From Entrophospora sp. SA101 (lineage: Eukaryota > Glomeromycota > Glomeromycetes > Entrophosporales > Entrophosporaceae): a stretch of 64,000 bases of DNA. A program made the translations under genes and the position numbers. Location: assembly GCA_958430865.1 (NCBI GenBank), contig CAUDNR010004101.1:31027-95026 (forward strand). Direction: 5' to 3'. Each line of letters opens with the position of its first letter. Positions within the stretch are counted from its first letter, which is position 1. Shown here piece after piece: positions 11,055 to 21,546 of the stretch. The notes under the pieces are model-generated. The model made no database searches. It was not told where the DNA came from and saw only the letters and a list, made by a program, of their open reading frames with translations.

Positions 11055-11781
11055 TTACTATTACTATGACAAAGGATCACTAAAAAGTGATCTTAGGACA
11101 TGTAATTGATGAAGTTATAACATGTTTCATTTCTGTGATAACAACAACAAAGTTTATAATATTTTATTAGTATTTAATAGTAATAATTCTTGTAATTTTT
11201 ATAATTGTGATTTAGTTACTATTAGATAAGTATCATTCCTGGATTTAATTTTCCTTCATCTCTTCACTATATAATCAACCTGATTTTTCTTCCACTATCA
11301 TTATCGATAATATTATCTTTGGGTAAAATATTTGGAGAGGGAATTACTTTTTCAATTATATTTCAATTGGAAATTAAATGTTTTAATTATTTGACTAGTT
11401 TGATAGGATTAGAAATGTAATATTCGAGAATTATGAATATTATGAATTTAATTTTTATAAAAAAAATTATAATAATTAATATCAATATGATTTAAGACAC
11501 CGTTTTACAGAAGGATTTGTTTTATCTTTAGCTAATCTATCTCATGCAAAGATTGTATTTCTTACACCTTTTATTTTTAGTTAATTATTTTCAATTAATT
11601 AATGAGGATATCTTATATTCTTTTCAAGAGTTCCATATTTGTTGACAAGTGAATTATATATTCAAGAAACTTGGTATTTTTTAGTCCAAAATGAAATTGC
11701 TGCTTGAAAAGGAATTAGTATCACATAAAAATTACACAGCAATTTTGCAAAGATTAGTATTAATATTTATTTTCTACAAAA
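11055..11781. other. intergenic region upstream of ARPC1
   Basis: AT-rich, with no repeats or ORFs that I can support. It must contain the ARPC1 promoter; no defined element stands out. Confidence 0.4.
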
Positions 11782-13657
11782 ATGACTCGACCAAATGAAA
11801 TCCATCAATTCAATTTTGGACCTATTACAGCTTACTCTTTTAATAAAGATAGAACTCGTAGGTTTACTAAAAATTAAATCAACCTCATGTATAATATGCA
11901 ATATAAGAATTTGTTGTAATGCCACACATTTAACATGAAATTAATTTTTTTGAAAATAGAGGTTGCCATCTGTCCAAATAACAACGAAGTACAAATTTAT
12001 CAAAAGTCTAGTGGAAATTGGGATTTAATTCATACATTGGTTGAGGTTTGTAGAATATCAAAAGAAATATTTTTTTTAAATCATTTTTTAAAAAAATTTA
12101 AAAAATCAATATTATTTAGCATGATAAACTTATTACAAGTATCGATTGGGCACCTGAAACTAATCAATTAGGTTTTTATCATGTTTTTAAATTAAAATTT
12201 ATATGAATATATTGTCAATTAACTAATCGATTAATAATTAAATTGTTTTTTTTTAAAGTTACATGTTCTCAAGATCGTAATGCATATGTATGGAAACTTG
12301 ATGCAGCCACAAACAAATGGAAACCAACTTTAGTTCTGTTAAGAATTAATCGAGCAGCTACATTTGTTCGATGGTCACCCAAAGAAGACAAATTTGCTGT
12401 TGCATCTGGAGCACGTTCAATATCCATTTGTTATTTTGATGAAGAATATGATTGGTGGACTGCTAAACTTCTCAAGAGACCAATAAGGAGTACTGTTTTG
12501 AGTCTTGACTGGCATCCAAATAATGTTATTATAGCAGCTGGTTGTGCTGACTTCAAGGTAAGTTAAGAAAGAATATTGTTTATATGATTATATAAGATTA
12601 TGTGTTATAATATTTTTATTGATGAGGCATCAAAAAAATTTTTTTAGGCATATGTTTTATCTGCATTTATTAAGGGTGTTGATCAAAAGTAATTTATCCA
12701 AACATCATTTTAGATATGTATAATTTTGATACAAGTAAAATTTAATATAAATGTGTTTAAATATGATTTTATTTATAAATTTGATTAGGCCAGCCTCTAC
12801 AGCTTGGGGTAATAAATTTCCATTTAACACAGTTTGCGGAGAATATTCAAATGGTGGTGGAGGTTGGATTCACAGTGTTTCATTTTCACCTAGTGGTGAT
12901 GCATTAGCATTTACTGGTTAGTTGGCAATTTAATTGAGAAATATATTGTTTGAAATTTTTTTTATTTAATAATTCACTAAATAATTTATTAATAAAAACT
13001 TTAATATTATGGAAATTAAATTACAATAATAATGAATGCATTAAAATCAGGTCATGATTCACAACTTAGTATTGTTTATCCAGGTGTTGGTGTTCAAAAA
13101 ATTAGGGTTACAAATTTACCATATTTAAGTTTAGTTTGGCTTTCTGAAGATAAATTATTGGCAGCAGGTTATGATTGTGCACCAGCATTATTTGAAAGAC
13201 AAGATAATCAAGAATGGTTTGTGCAAAAAAAGATTAATTTGATAATTTTCAAAATAAAAATTTATTATTTGGTGTTGGTTAATTCTAAATCTATTATTTT
13301 AGGAAATTTTCCAAAGTGATTGATGTTGGAAAGAAAAAAGTTGTAGGTGAATCTACAGCCTTTAATAGATTTCGTGATATGGATACACGTGGAACTTCAA
13401 GCCATTCTGATGATTCAAAATTTACAATTCATCAAAACACCATCACGTAATTTTAAAATTTATTTGTTTCTTTATTTCTTTATATATTTATTTGAAATAG
13501 ATCTAATGATTATTTTTATTTTTATTATAGATCAATTCGTGTTCATAGTGGGCCCAATGATAATGTTGAAAGTGTATCAACTAGTGGATTAGATGGAAGA
13601 ATAGTTATTTGGGATTTACAAAACCTTGAAAGTCAATTTAAAAGACTTCATGTATAA
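11782..13657 (+). CDS. ARPC1: Arp2/3 complex subunit 1 (ARPC1/p40, WD40 protein)
   Basis: Nine exons: 11782-11857, 11960-12045, 12120-12171, 12259-12557, 12648-12688, 12789-12916, 13051-13216, 13303-13446, 13531-13657. They sum to 372 codons, the usual ARPC1 length. Hallmarks are KDRT-Q-VAICPNN across intron 1, [14 protein letters not shown]-like [45 protein letters not shown] and the C-terminal [10 protein letters not shown]. Each matches the animal and yeast protein in order, forming a seven-bladed propeller. ARPC1 helps anchor the Arp2/3 complex, which nucleates branched actin at cortical patches and in endocytosis. Introns 2 and 7 use GTTTGT donors, and both joins keep frame and homology. 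The gene is convergent with COX10, with 147 bp between stop codons and a (TA)n run at about 13,668-13,694. It looks intact. Confidence 0.95.
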
Positions 13658-13804
13658 AATAATAATAATATATATATATATATATATATATATGATAACA
13701 ATAATAGTATACACATATAAATCTATTAATAATATAAAAAAAATTCTTTAATAATCAAACAAATTACAATAATATTTATTTTTACAAACAAAAAGAAAAA
13801 ATTT

Positions 13805-15148
13805 TCATTCTTTATTTTTTTGTGTTTCTTCTAATTCCATTAAAGCTTTCTCAATCTCTTTTTTCAATTCTTCTTCATTAGCACTTCTCCAATCTTTTTT
13901 ATGAGCCATCATCAAAGCTAACAATACAGGCAGATGTACCAAACTTTTAAAAAACAAGTCTCTTGCAGTTTTATCATTTGAGTTTCTCCAAAATTTATAG
14001 GATGCTGAAAGTAATAAGGAATTTATTAAAGTTGAATCTAAAGCAAACCACCAAGTAGTTAGTCCGATATATGAGAACATATAGCTCAATGGAAACAACA
14101 AGATGCTATATCTCAGCGAGACTCTACTATTCAATTTTGGATTGTTTATCACCATCATTTTATAATCAGCTTTGGCATAATCAAATCTCATATTCCATGC
14201 CAGTGAATTGAAATGTGGAAATTGCCAAGCAAAAAGTATTGAGCCCAGTAAAAGTGCACCAAAATCTAAACTGTCGGTACATGCAGTCCAACCCATCATA
14301 GGTGGTATAGCACCTACTATGGAACCTACCCAGGTATTGGTTATTGATAACCTTTTGCATGGTGTGTAAACACTTGTATATATAAAAATATTAGTTGCGC
14401 CTAATGCTGCTGTCAATGGATTCACCATAAAATATAAAATTCCTACGCCGGTTAAACCTGTTATTGTACCGAATGTTATAGCATGAAATGGTGAAATCAA
14501 TCTTCTAACTAGAACTCTGCCCTTGGTTCTGGACATCAAAGCATCATATGGTGCTTCCATTAACTGATTAACTGTGTTGGCTGATGACACGCATAATCCT
14601 GTACCGATCGTTGTGGCAAAAAGACAACTCAAATCAGTTGCCATTGGTGCCATTGCGTATCCACACATTGTAGTTAATATCACAAGAGCTGCTAGTCTGG
14701 CTTTTGTAAGGTCTTTGTAGACTTTGATAAGTTTAAACGCTGTTAACTTTGAAACTGCATTTGAACTAAAGAAATTATTATCTATAATTTTTGATGATGA
14801 TATTGAAGATGATTTTGATGCTTCAATTGTTGTTGTCGTTGGTGTTGTTGTGGGTGTTGTTAATGTAGTAGCTGATGTAGGTGCGGCAGAAATTACAATT
14901 TTATTATTATTAGGATTATTATTAGTAGTAGTATAATTGTTATTTATGATTGATTTGAATTTTTTCGAATTTTTTTTAAGAAATTTAATTTTTTTCAAAT
15001 TAATCATTGAATAAAAAAAAAGTCCATCATAATTATTATTATTAATGTTATTGTGAATTAAATATTTATTATGATTTTTTATAAATAAAAAATTATAAAT
15101 TTTTGAATTAAAATATTTTCTAAACATTTTTTTGGAGAGAAAAAACAT
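13805..15148 (-). CDS. COX10: protohaem IX farnesyltransferase (haem O synthase)
   Basis: A single-exon frame of 447 codons. Residues 1-130 are a long basic, Asn/Thr-rich mitochondrial presequence; a start at Met8 is also possible. The UbiA-type membrane core follows from about 137: DLTKARLAALVILTT, the first prenyl-diphosphate site NQLMEAPYDALMSRTKGR (about 194-210), LVRRLISP, YTPCKRLS, GAIPPMMGW (279-287) and WQFPHFNSLAW (308-318). COX10 farnesylates haem B to haem O, the first step of haem A synthesis for cytochrome c oxidase, in the inner mitochondrial membrane. It is divergent from TIM54 across 101 bp. No frame damage is seen. Confidence 0.96.
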   Translation of the reverse strand: MFFLSKKMFRKYFNSKIYNFLFIKNHNKYLIHNNINNNNYDGLFFYSMINLKKIKFLKKNSKKFKSIINNNYTTTNNNPNNNKIVISAAPTSATTLTTPTTTPTTTTIEASKSSSISSSKIIDNNFFSSNAVSKLTAFKLIKVYKDLTKARLAALVILTTMCGYAMAPMATDLSCLFATTIGTGLCVSSANTVNQLMEAPYDALMSRTKGRVLVRRLISPFHAITFGTITGLTGVGILYFMVNPLTAALGATNIFIYTSVYTPCKRLSITNTWVGSIVGAIPPMMGWTACTDSLDFGALLLGSILFAWQFPHFNSLAWNMRFDYAKADYKMMVINNPKLNSRVSLRYSILLFPLSYMFSYIGLTTWWFALDSTLINSLLLSASYKFWRNSNDKTARDLFFKSLVHLPVLLALMMAHKKDWRSANEEELKKEIEKALMELEETQKNKE

Positions 15149-15249
15149 TATTTATCTAATGTAATATATACATAAAATTGATTGGCTGGATAAAACTTTT
15201 TTAGATTATCTAATTCATAAAATTTGATTTTCAAAAAAAAACAAAAAAA
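15149..15249. promoter_or_regulatory. shared divergent promoter of COX10 and TIM54
   Basis: Only 101 bp separate the two start codons. The interval is A-rich on the TIM54 side and includes ATATATACATAAAA, a possible TATA-like element. Both products act in the mitochondrial inner membrane, so co-regulation is plausible but inferred from layout alone. Confidence 0.5.
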
Positions 15250-16322
15250 ATGTCGTTTAAATTAAAATCTTTTAAATTACCATCCAAAAAAGTAATGACA
15301 TTTTTTGGAACATGCATTGGAATTTCAGGTTTAATTTATCGTGATAATGTTTTATCAAAAGAAGCAAAAAAAAACGTTCAAGATAGAGTTTCTCACTTAG
15401 CTTTAGAACCATTGGGTGTGCATGAACTGCCTAGAAAAGTATTTATATATTTGGCACCACCAGTAGGTGATGGATTGTATAAAACAAGAGAATATTTCAG
15501 GGAATATGTAAAGGTGAAAATATAAAATAAAAAGACTTTTTAATTATTATTAACACATTTTTTTATTTATCTAATTATTTATAATAATGTCTTGTTATTT
15601 TTTTTTTTTTGTTGACAAGTCAGCCAATTCTTGTTGCTGCTGCATTAGATTATGAAGTAGTTGAAGGCGCACGACGCGGAGAATTAAAATCCAAAGTATG
15701 TGAAGAAATAATACAAAAACGTCGTGATCTTTCTTCAAATACCGACAACAAGGATCCATCATCATTAAATAGAGTTGGGGATGGTGGGATTATTGTTGTT
15801 GGTCGTGTTGGTTGGGTGGAATTTCTTGAAGGATTAAATCAAGGATGTTTTTCTTCACTGGAACAACCCGCTGATGATTCCACCAAACAGGAGAATCAAG
15901 AAAATTTGGTTACATCAAAAGATCAACCACAACAAAAAGAAGATGATAATAATGATAATAATAATAATAATAATCCAACTTCTTTAAAAAAGCAAATCAA
16001 TAAATCGACTCAAGAAATACAATTTAATGAAGAAGAATTTTCAATTCCAAAAGTTGATCAAGTTGGATATATTCATTTTTATAATAGAATAGGTTGGAAA
16101 AATTTTCCTTTAAGAGTTTATCATTTTTTTAATTCGTATAAAAATTTTGAAATTGCCGGCGAAGAGGCTGTCGGAATAGTATTGGGGAAAACAAGAGATT
16201 TTAAAAATGAAGATTTGGATTTTGGAAAAGACGAAGAAATGTTTTTTAAAGATGAACTTTCTGAACCAAAACTGGATAAAAGAATTGCTAATAATCTAAA
16301 AATTTATACTCTCGGCACTTAA
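15250..16322 (+). CDS. TIM54: mitochondrial inner-membrane translocase subunit Tim54 (left-arm copy)
   Basis: Exons 15250-15513 and 15624-16322 give about 320 codons. The intron has a GTGAAA donor and TCAG acceptor, and the splice makes EYVK-PILVAAALDYEVVEG, the most conserved Tim54 block. Other family marks are a short N-terminal membrane span (about residues 15-30, TFFGTCIGISGLIY), KVFIYLAPPVGDGLY, GGIIVVGRVGWVEFLEGL, and the C-terminal FPLRVYHFFN. An Asn/Asp-rich linker interrupts the middle. Tim54 is part of the TIM22 complex, which inserts carrier proteins in the inner membrane. From 15,829 on the gene lies in the inverted duplication. This copy has Gln (CAA, 16059-16061) where the mirror copy has Pro. 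Confidence 0.9.
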
Positions 16323-16425
16323 TATAATTTATTCATGCACATTTATATTTATGATAAATTATTTATTTAATTATTAATCTGCTAATTAATCTTTTTCCAT
16401 GAACAAAATAAAATTTTAACGTTTT

Positions 16426-17338
16426 TTATCTTCCATTTCTTTCATTATTAATATCATTATTATCGTTGTGATTAATTTGATTGATTATTCTCAATTTATC
16501 AAAAGTTTTAGTAAACATAGGTCTCATTGAATGAATTTCATTTGCTCCTATACTTTTCATCTATATAATTGTTCCCGATACATAGATAATATATACAGTA
16601 TATTAGTATCATCTCTCTCCTATCGTCTTTTAAAGAAAAGAAAAAAGCAAATATAAAATTTTACCTGACGAATTGAAGGATCCAACCCCAATAAACCCTG
16701 TCTTATTTTCATTTCACGTTTTTCTTTAAGTCCTTGTAGTAAATATCTTATTTGATTTGGATTTTCTAAATCATCTTCAGCTCTTTTGTATATAATAAAT
16801 TAATTAATTGATCATGTATGTATGTATATTATTATAAAAGAATACTTACTTTTTTAATAAAATACTTGAAATTTCATTATACCAGTATGGTAAATCAGCA
16901 AAAGCACTTTCTGGCTTTTCCTCTTTTGACCTTATGTCTAGATTCTCTAATAAAAATATATATTTATAATATACAATGTGAGTACATATTGAAATACATG
17001 AGAATCTGTTATTCATTAAACTAACCAACAGTTAACCAATCAGGTTGTATGATCTTACAAACTTTCTTTTCTTTCAACATTAAGGCTGCCCATAATGGCA
17101 CTTGAGCTTTTTTAGGTGGATTAAAAGGTCCAAACTCTTTCTAAAATCAATTATATATAATAAATATTATTAACTAATATTGGTGTATTGATTAAATAGA
17201 TTAATAAAATTGATAGTTATTTACTCCGGAAATTGTGAACTTTCTTGAATTAAAGAATGGTTCAATCGTAATTAACTCATCGCTAGCAAATTGAATTAAA
17301 TCCATTCGAGTAAAATTTGTTACATCTGTATTTTCCAT
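16426..17338 (-). CDS. PSF2: GINS complex subunit PSF2 (left-arm copy)
   Basis: Five exons on the minus strand: 17338-17225, 17140-17026, 16946-16850, 16782-16665, 16560-16426, giving 192 codons, close to the usual ~185-200. The family signature is KEFGPFNPPKKAQVPLWAAL, then KVCKIIQPDWLTVENL, ADLPYWYNEISSILL, and a C-terminal helix region with NEIHSMRPMFT. GINS (Sld5-Psf1-Psf2-Psf3) joins Cdc45 and Mcm2-7 to make the replicative helicase. All introns are GT-AG and short (68-104 bp). A poly-Asn/Asp tail (NHNDNNDINN) ends the protein. It lies tail to tail with TIM54, with 103 bp between their stop codons. Confidence 0.93.
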
Positions 17339-18394
17339 TATTTAACGTTGCGATTATTTTTTACGTGTTGATCGACATTATATTTTTGAAACACGAACTT
17401 TTAATCGTTTTTAAACAATATGATGATTGACGACCAATGGTTCATAATAAACATCTCCATTAGGGATTCATTAATTTTTATTAAATTTGCTGAAAAAAAT
17501 ATTTTCATTTATTTGTTTTGTTTTGTAGGTTTAGGGACAATGATGTCAATTATTGTGTCGATTACATTTAATATATTATTAATGAAATGAAAATGAACAG
17601 GATTAAATTCACAACTAGTTGTGATAATAGACATTTATCATGAAATTTTTTCAGGTTATAAATTTCTCCTTTTCTAAAGATTTGCCATCAACATCTTTAC
17701 CATTATTTTTTTATCTTTGGGCAATTTCCTCTTTTTCCTTTTCTCGCTTATCTTCTTTGTTTTTAATTGTGGTCATCATTGTATATATAAGATGATTGTA
17801 AAATGGATATTGTGGAATAATAATCCATATTAAATTAAATTAAATTTCTCAAATAATAAATAAAAATAACATTTACTTACAAATGATCAAATAATATATC
17901 ACAATCAAATAACATAAATGTCATCTTTAAATCATGCAATAACAATTATAGGAGAAAACCTAAAATCTATTTGACAACATCAATTATCCAAGGATTAATA
18001 GATATTTCAAGAAAGTTAAAAGAAAACCGAGAAAGAGAAGTGGTATAAAATTTTTTTTTGCTAATGGTAAATGAAATAGTTCCAGTTTGTAATATAAACT
18101 CTGCTAATTTTTATCCTTCAAAATCCTATTACTATATACAATTAAAACAAAAAAAAAAATCAAATTAATTATTCCACGAAATAAAAATAAAAGTAGGATT
18201 CTTTATAATTTTGTATTCAAGCATGTATAAAAACATTTTTGATTATTATAAACTATATATGAAAAGAAAGTTTAAATGAAATTATCATTATTAATTATAA
18301 TTGGATAATGAATCAATAATAATAATTTAATTTTTATTGTGAAATTATTACAAATATCATGTATATAATACATAATATAATTTTTCTAATTTAT
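17339..18394. other. intergenic region between PSF2 start and EED 3' end (left arm)
   Basis: About 1 kb, AT-rich. Short Met-initiated frames exist on both strands (e.g. plus 17,918, 18 codons; minus near 17,780, Lys/Glu-rich, 22 codons), but they break quickly and do not resemble a known protein. Nothing is supportable as a gene. Confidence 0.4.
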
Positions 18395-20417
18395 CTATGT
18401 TATCATTTCATTGTCATCATCATTATAGTCATTGTCGTCATCGTTATTGTCGTTATCATCATCATTATTGTCATTGTTGTCAATTTCCAAATTATCAGAT
18501 GACACTATTTGTTCCAATTTCCAGCAACAGATAGACGCGTCTTCACATACAGCAATCATCCATTGTTTGTTTTTTGAAAATGCAATTTGTCTGATTGTAG
18601 TATCACTATACTTACTATTATACTTGATGCATTCTAATAAATCAGAGTTTGCTACATCTTTACCTTTCTTTTTCTTGCCTTTGGCAGTTTTTTTCCCACA
18701 AATTTTAAATATCTTTTTCTTTGTATAATTAGCAATAACATTTGATATTTGATTCATGTCCCATAAAAATATATCCCCTGTTTGATTTCCGATGACAAGT
18801 TGCTCTTGATCAGGTGACAGTGTAAAACGTAGAAACCAAATATCACAATTTTCAAAATCTAATTCGCAATGAATATCATAACTTGTTGAGGGCTGTAATT
18901 TTAATTAATATATAGATAGATATATATGTAATAATGTAGTATAAGTATTACTCATATTTTCTCTAATTCATAAAGTTTAAACAATCACTTACCTTACTTG
19001 GACCCCCAACAACAACACTAGTTATTGTAGACTTGTCCTCGACTGGTGACAATTTAATTTTTGGTTTCCACATTATTATAGTAGTTGTCGCAGCACATCT
19101 AGACAATATATAATCGCCATACCACCTTACACAATCAACATAATTGTTGTGTATATCAATTGATGAGAATATTGGAAAATGCACAAAAAGTGGTGTTATA
19201 ATATAATCACCAGTGGTACAACACTGTCCGCTATATCTTTGTGGTTTACTGTTTTTAGATACATCGATTGCATTTTGAATAATTGGTGTGCACAAAGTCC
19301 ATATTTTTATTGCATGATCCATCCCAGCAGATGCTAAGAAATTACCAGATATGTGTATATCCTAACAATTATATATATCACATGAAAATTAATTAAATAC
19401 AAATTTCAATATGTATATAAAAGAGAATATAATTACAATGCTTAAAACCGGTTCACGATGTCCACACTCGCCACCAAATATCACGATTGGTTGACATGTT
19501 TTCAAATCCCATAGTCTTATTGAAAAATCTTTACTGCCTGAAAATAACAAATTTGTATCTCTTGGATGATTTTGTATTTCATTAATTTCCTTAGTGATCA
19601 AACAAAAATCCAAAGTTCAATATTTAGTGTGTATGTATGTAAAAAAATATTGATTGTGACAAACTACTTACATCTCCATGTCCAATAAGTTTCTTGTTCA
19701 TGCATTTGACAGATGATGGAATTAGCTTAAAGAAATTTAAAAAAGTTTTTATGACAATATAATAATAATAATAATCATTATTATCATTACCTTTATTAAA
19801 CGTCCTGTACAAACATCCAAGATTTTAATAATTCCTGTAGATCCACCAGCGGCAATCCATTGTGAATCAGTATCTTGATCATATATCCATGCACAACAAT
19901 AAAAATTTTCAGGATCCTTTAAAGGAACAATATCCTGAGAAAATAATTTTTTTTTTAATCAGATGAAAGATTTATCCTTATTAAAGTGAGAAAATTGACT
20001 TTATAAAAATTACATTAACCTGCTCATATTGATATAAATTCGGTTCTGAAGATTTCCTACCATCGATAGATACGACTATAATCTAAATAGGGTATCATCA
20101 TCATCATCATCATTATTATGTTTAATAAATTTAATAAAATGAATATATTAAATAATATAACAATAAATAACAAATATTCATACTGTAGAGCCACCAACTA
20201 TAGCAAAATTTGAGTCACCAGAATTGTCAAATTTATTGAAACTAACACCATAAAATGGGGCTTTAATTTGATCCTTTTTACCATGGTGAAAAAAGTTCCT
20301 TTTTAAGATAAAAATAATGACAGTCGTTTGAATTAAATAAATTGACTAGTTAATCGGTTAATTAATTACCTTACTACTATAAACATATTTCAACGAATAC
20401 TCTTCTGTTGGTGTCAT
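18395..20417 (-). CDS. EED: Polycomb protein EED/ESC, WD40 subunit of PRC2 (left-arm copy)
   Basis: Eight exons on the minus strand: 20417-20370, 20273-20184, 20082-20020, 19934-19791, 19725-19672, 19589-19437, 19361-18993, 18892-18395; 472 codons (human EED is 441). Diagnostic blocks match EED in order: PFYGVSFN, DPENFYCCAWIYD, GSTGIIKI, IGHGDEINEI, HPRDTNLLFSGSKD, RLWDL, IFGGECGHREPVLS, AGMDHAIKIW, HNNYVDCVRW, GDYILSR, CDIWFLRFTLS and AVCEDASICCW. EED binds trimethylated H3K27 and stimulates EZH2. Its aromatic cage appears kept as Tyr24, Tyr79, Trp326 and Phe327 (human F97, Y148, W364, Y365). Insertions are a Lys-rich loop (GKKTAKGKKKKGKD) in the last blade and a poly-Asn/Asp C-terminus. 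The exon 2 acceptor was chosen for frame and homology. Frames look intact. Confidence 0.94.
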
Positions 20418-21194
20418 TTTTCAAATGTTTTTATATTGTGAATATTATTACGTGTGATGATTTGTGTAACTGTATCATGTTATATTAACGAATCAGTTCG
20501 GTGCAACATTCAGGACTGGTTGTTGGATTTAATGTCTTTTTGGTAATTTTATCTATAAAAAAAAGGAATTTGCAGTTTCACGAAAATGGTTACTTTGTAT
20601 AATATAGTCTATTGATCATGTTGGTGTGTTGATATTGAGTTGAGGAGATGTTGAAAAAATCAATATCAAATTAGATTTTTTGAAAACCACTTGACGTAAG
20701 TAAAAACACTTGACATAAGTAAAAATGTTTGATAAAAGGTAAAAACGCTTGATACAAGCAAGCAATAATGATAATGATAATGATAAAATAGAATTATAAA
20801 AAGTTCCAAATCATGTAAAAATGTGTCCCGGGGATGAATAAAGAATTGTTAGATCATTGCATGTATATTTCAATGATGCAAGAAAAATAATTATCATGGA
20901 AGTTTACAAATGTTATAATTTGAATTAGAACTTTTACTATTTACTTTTGCCTTTTTCTTTTTTACAAATCTTTATTATTACATTTCATAAAATGTAAAAA
21001 ATCAAATTGTCTTTACATACATATTAAATTGATTTTTTTAGAATTTTTGACTTTTGAAGTTAACTATGTGTAATAGTAATACGTAATAATATTAATAATG
21101 TGCTTGAGCTGTCTTTGGTATCTGAGTTTGAAGTTGCATAGATTGATCAATGTTGGTAATTTTACATAGCACATACGACAGGTTTTGGTACATA
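20418..21194. other. intergenic region upstream of EED, with a short tandem repeat
   Basis: 20,688-20,760 contains four degenerate ~20-bp units of the form CTTGACRTAAGTAAAAAYA. A (TGATAA)n run follows at 20,767-20,785. Otherwise AT-rich, with no gene. Confidence 0.5.
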
Positions 21195-21340
21195 CATATG
21201 TAAACTCGATAAGTCGGTCTCGCGATAAGTCGGCCAAAATTTTTCTTAATATTTAAGTAATTTAATTCGATAAGTCGGTTTACTCGATAAGTCTGTCATA
21301 TGTGCTCATCCCCACATGACCGACTTATCGAATGTATTTG
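21195..21340. mobile_element. Tigger-like MITE with CGATAAGTCGG repeats (left arm)
   Basis: A 146-bp unit flanked by TA (21,193 and 21,341). The left end CTCGATAAGTCGGTC is mirrored by GACCGACTTATCGA at the right. Two further CGATAAGT motifs lie inside, so binding-site-like words appear on both strands. It has the same size and plan as the MITE at 42,372-42,514. Confidence 0.6.
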
Positions 21341-21546
21341 TAAGTTTTAATTTTGTTTTCTATTTTTATAAATTTTAAATCTTCAAAGATTTTTTTTTAT
21401 TGTTGAATCATGATAAATCGACTGGTGATTTTAAAGGCAATCAAATATACGAAAAAAATTGTTTGTTACACATCACACAAAAATCTCATATTCATTAATA
21501 TTAAAACAAACACCAAGTCGAATTTTATATTTTATATCTTTATATA

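Noticed and set aside
14724..14936. 70-codon open frame on the plus strand
   Set aside because: Antisense to the low-complexity presequence of COX10; its Val/Gly repeats are the mirror of Asn/Thr codons.
18432..18728. 98-codon frame opposite EED (and its mirror 61,101-61,397)
   Set aside because: Antisense shadow of the Asn/Asp and Lys tracts of the last EED exon.
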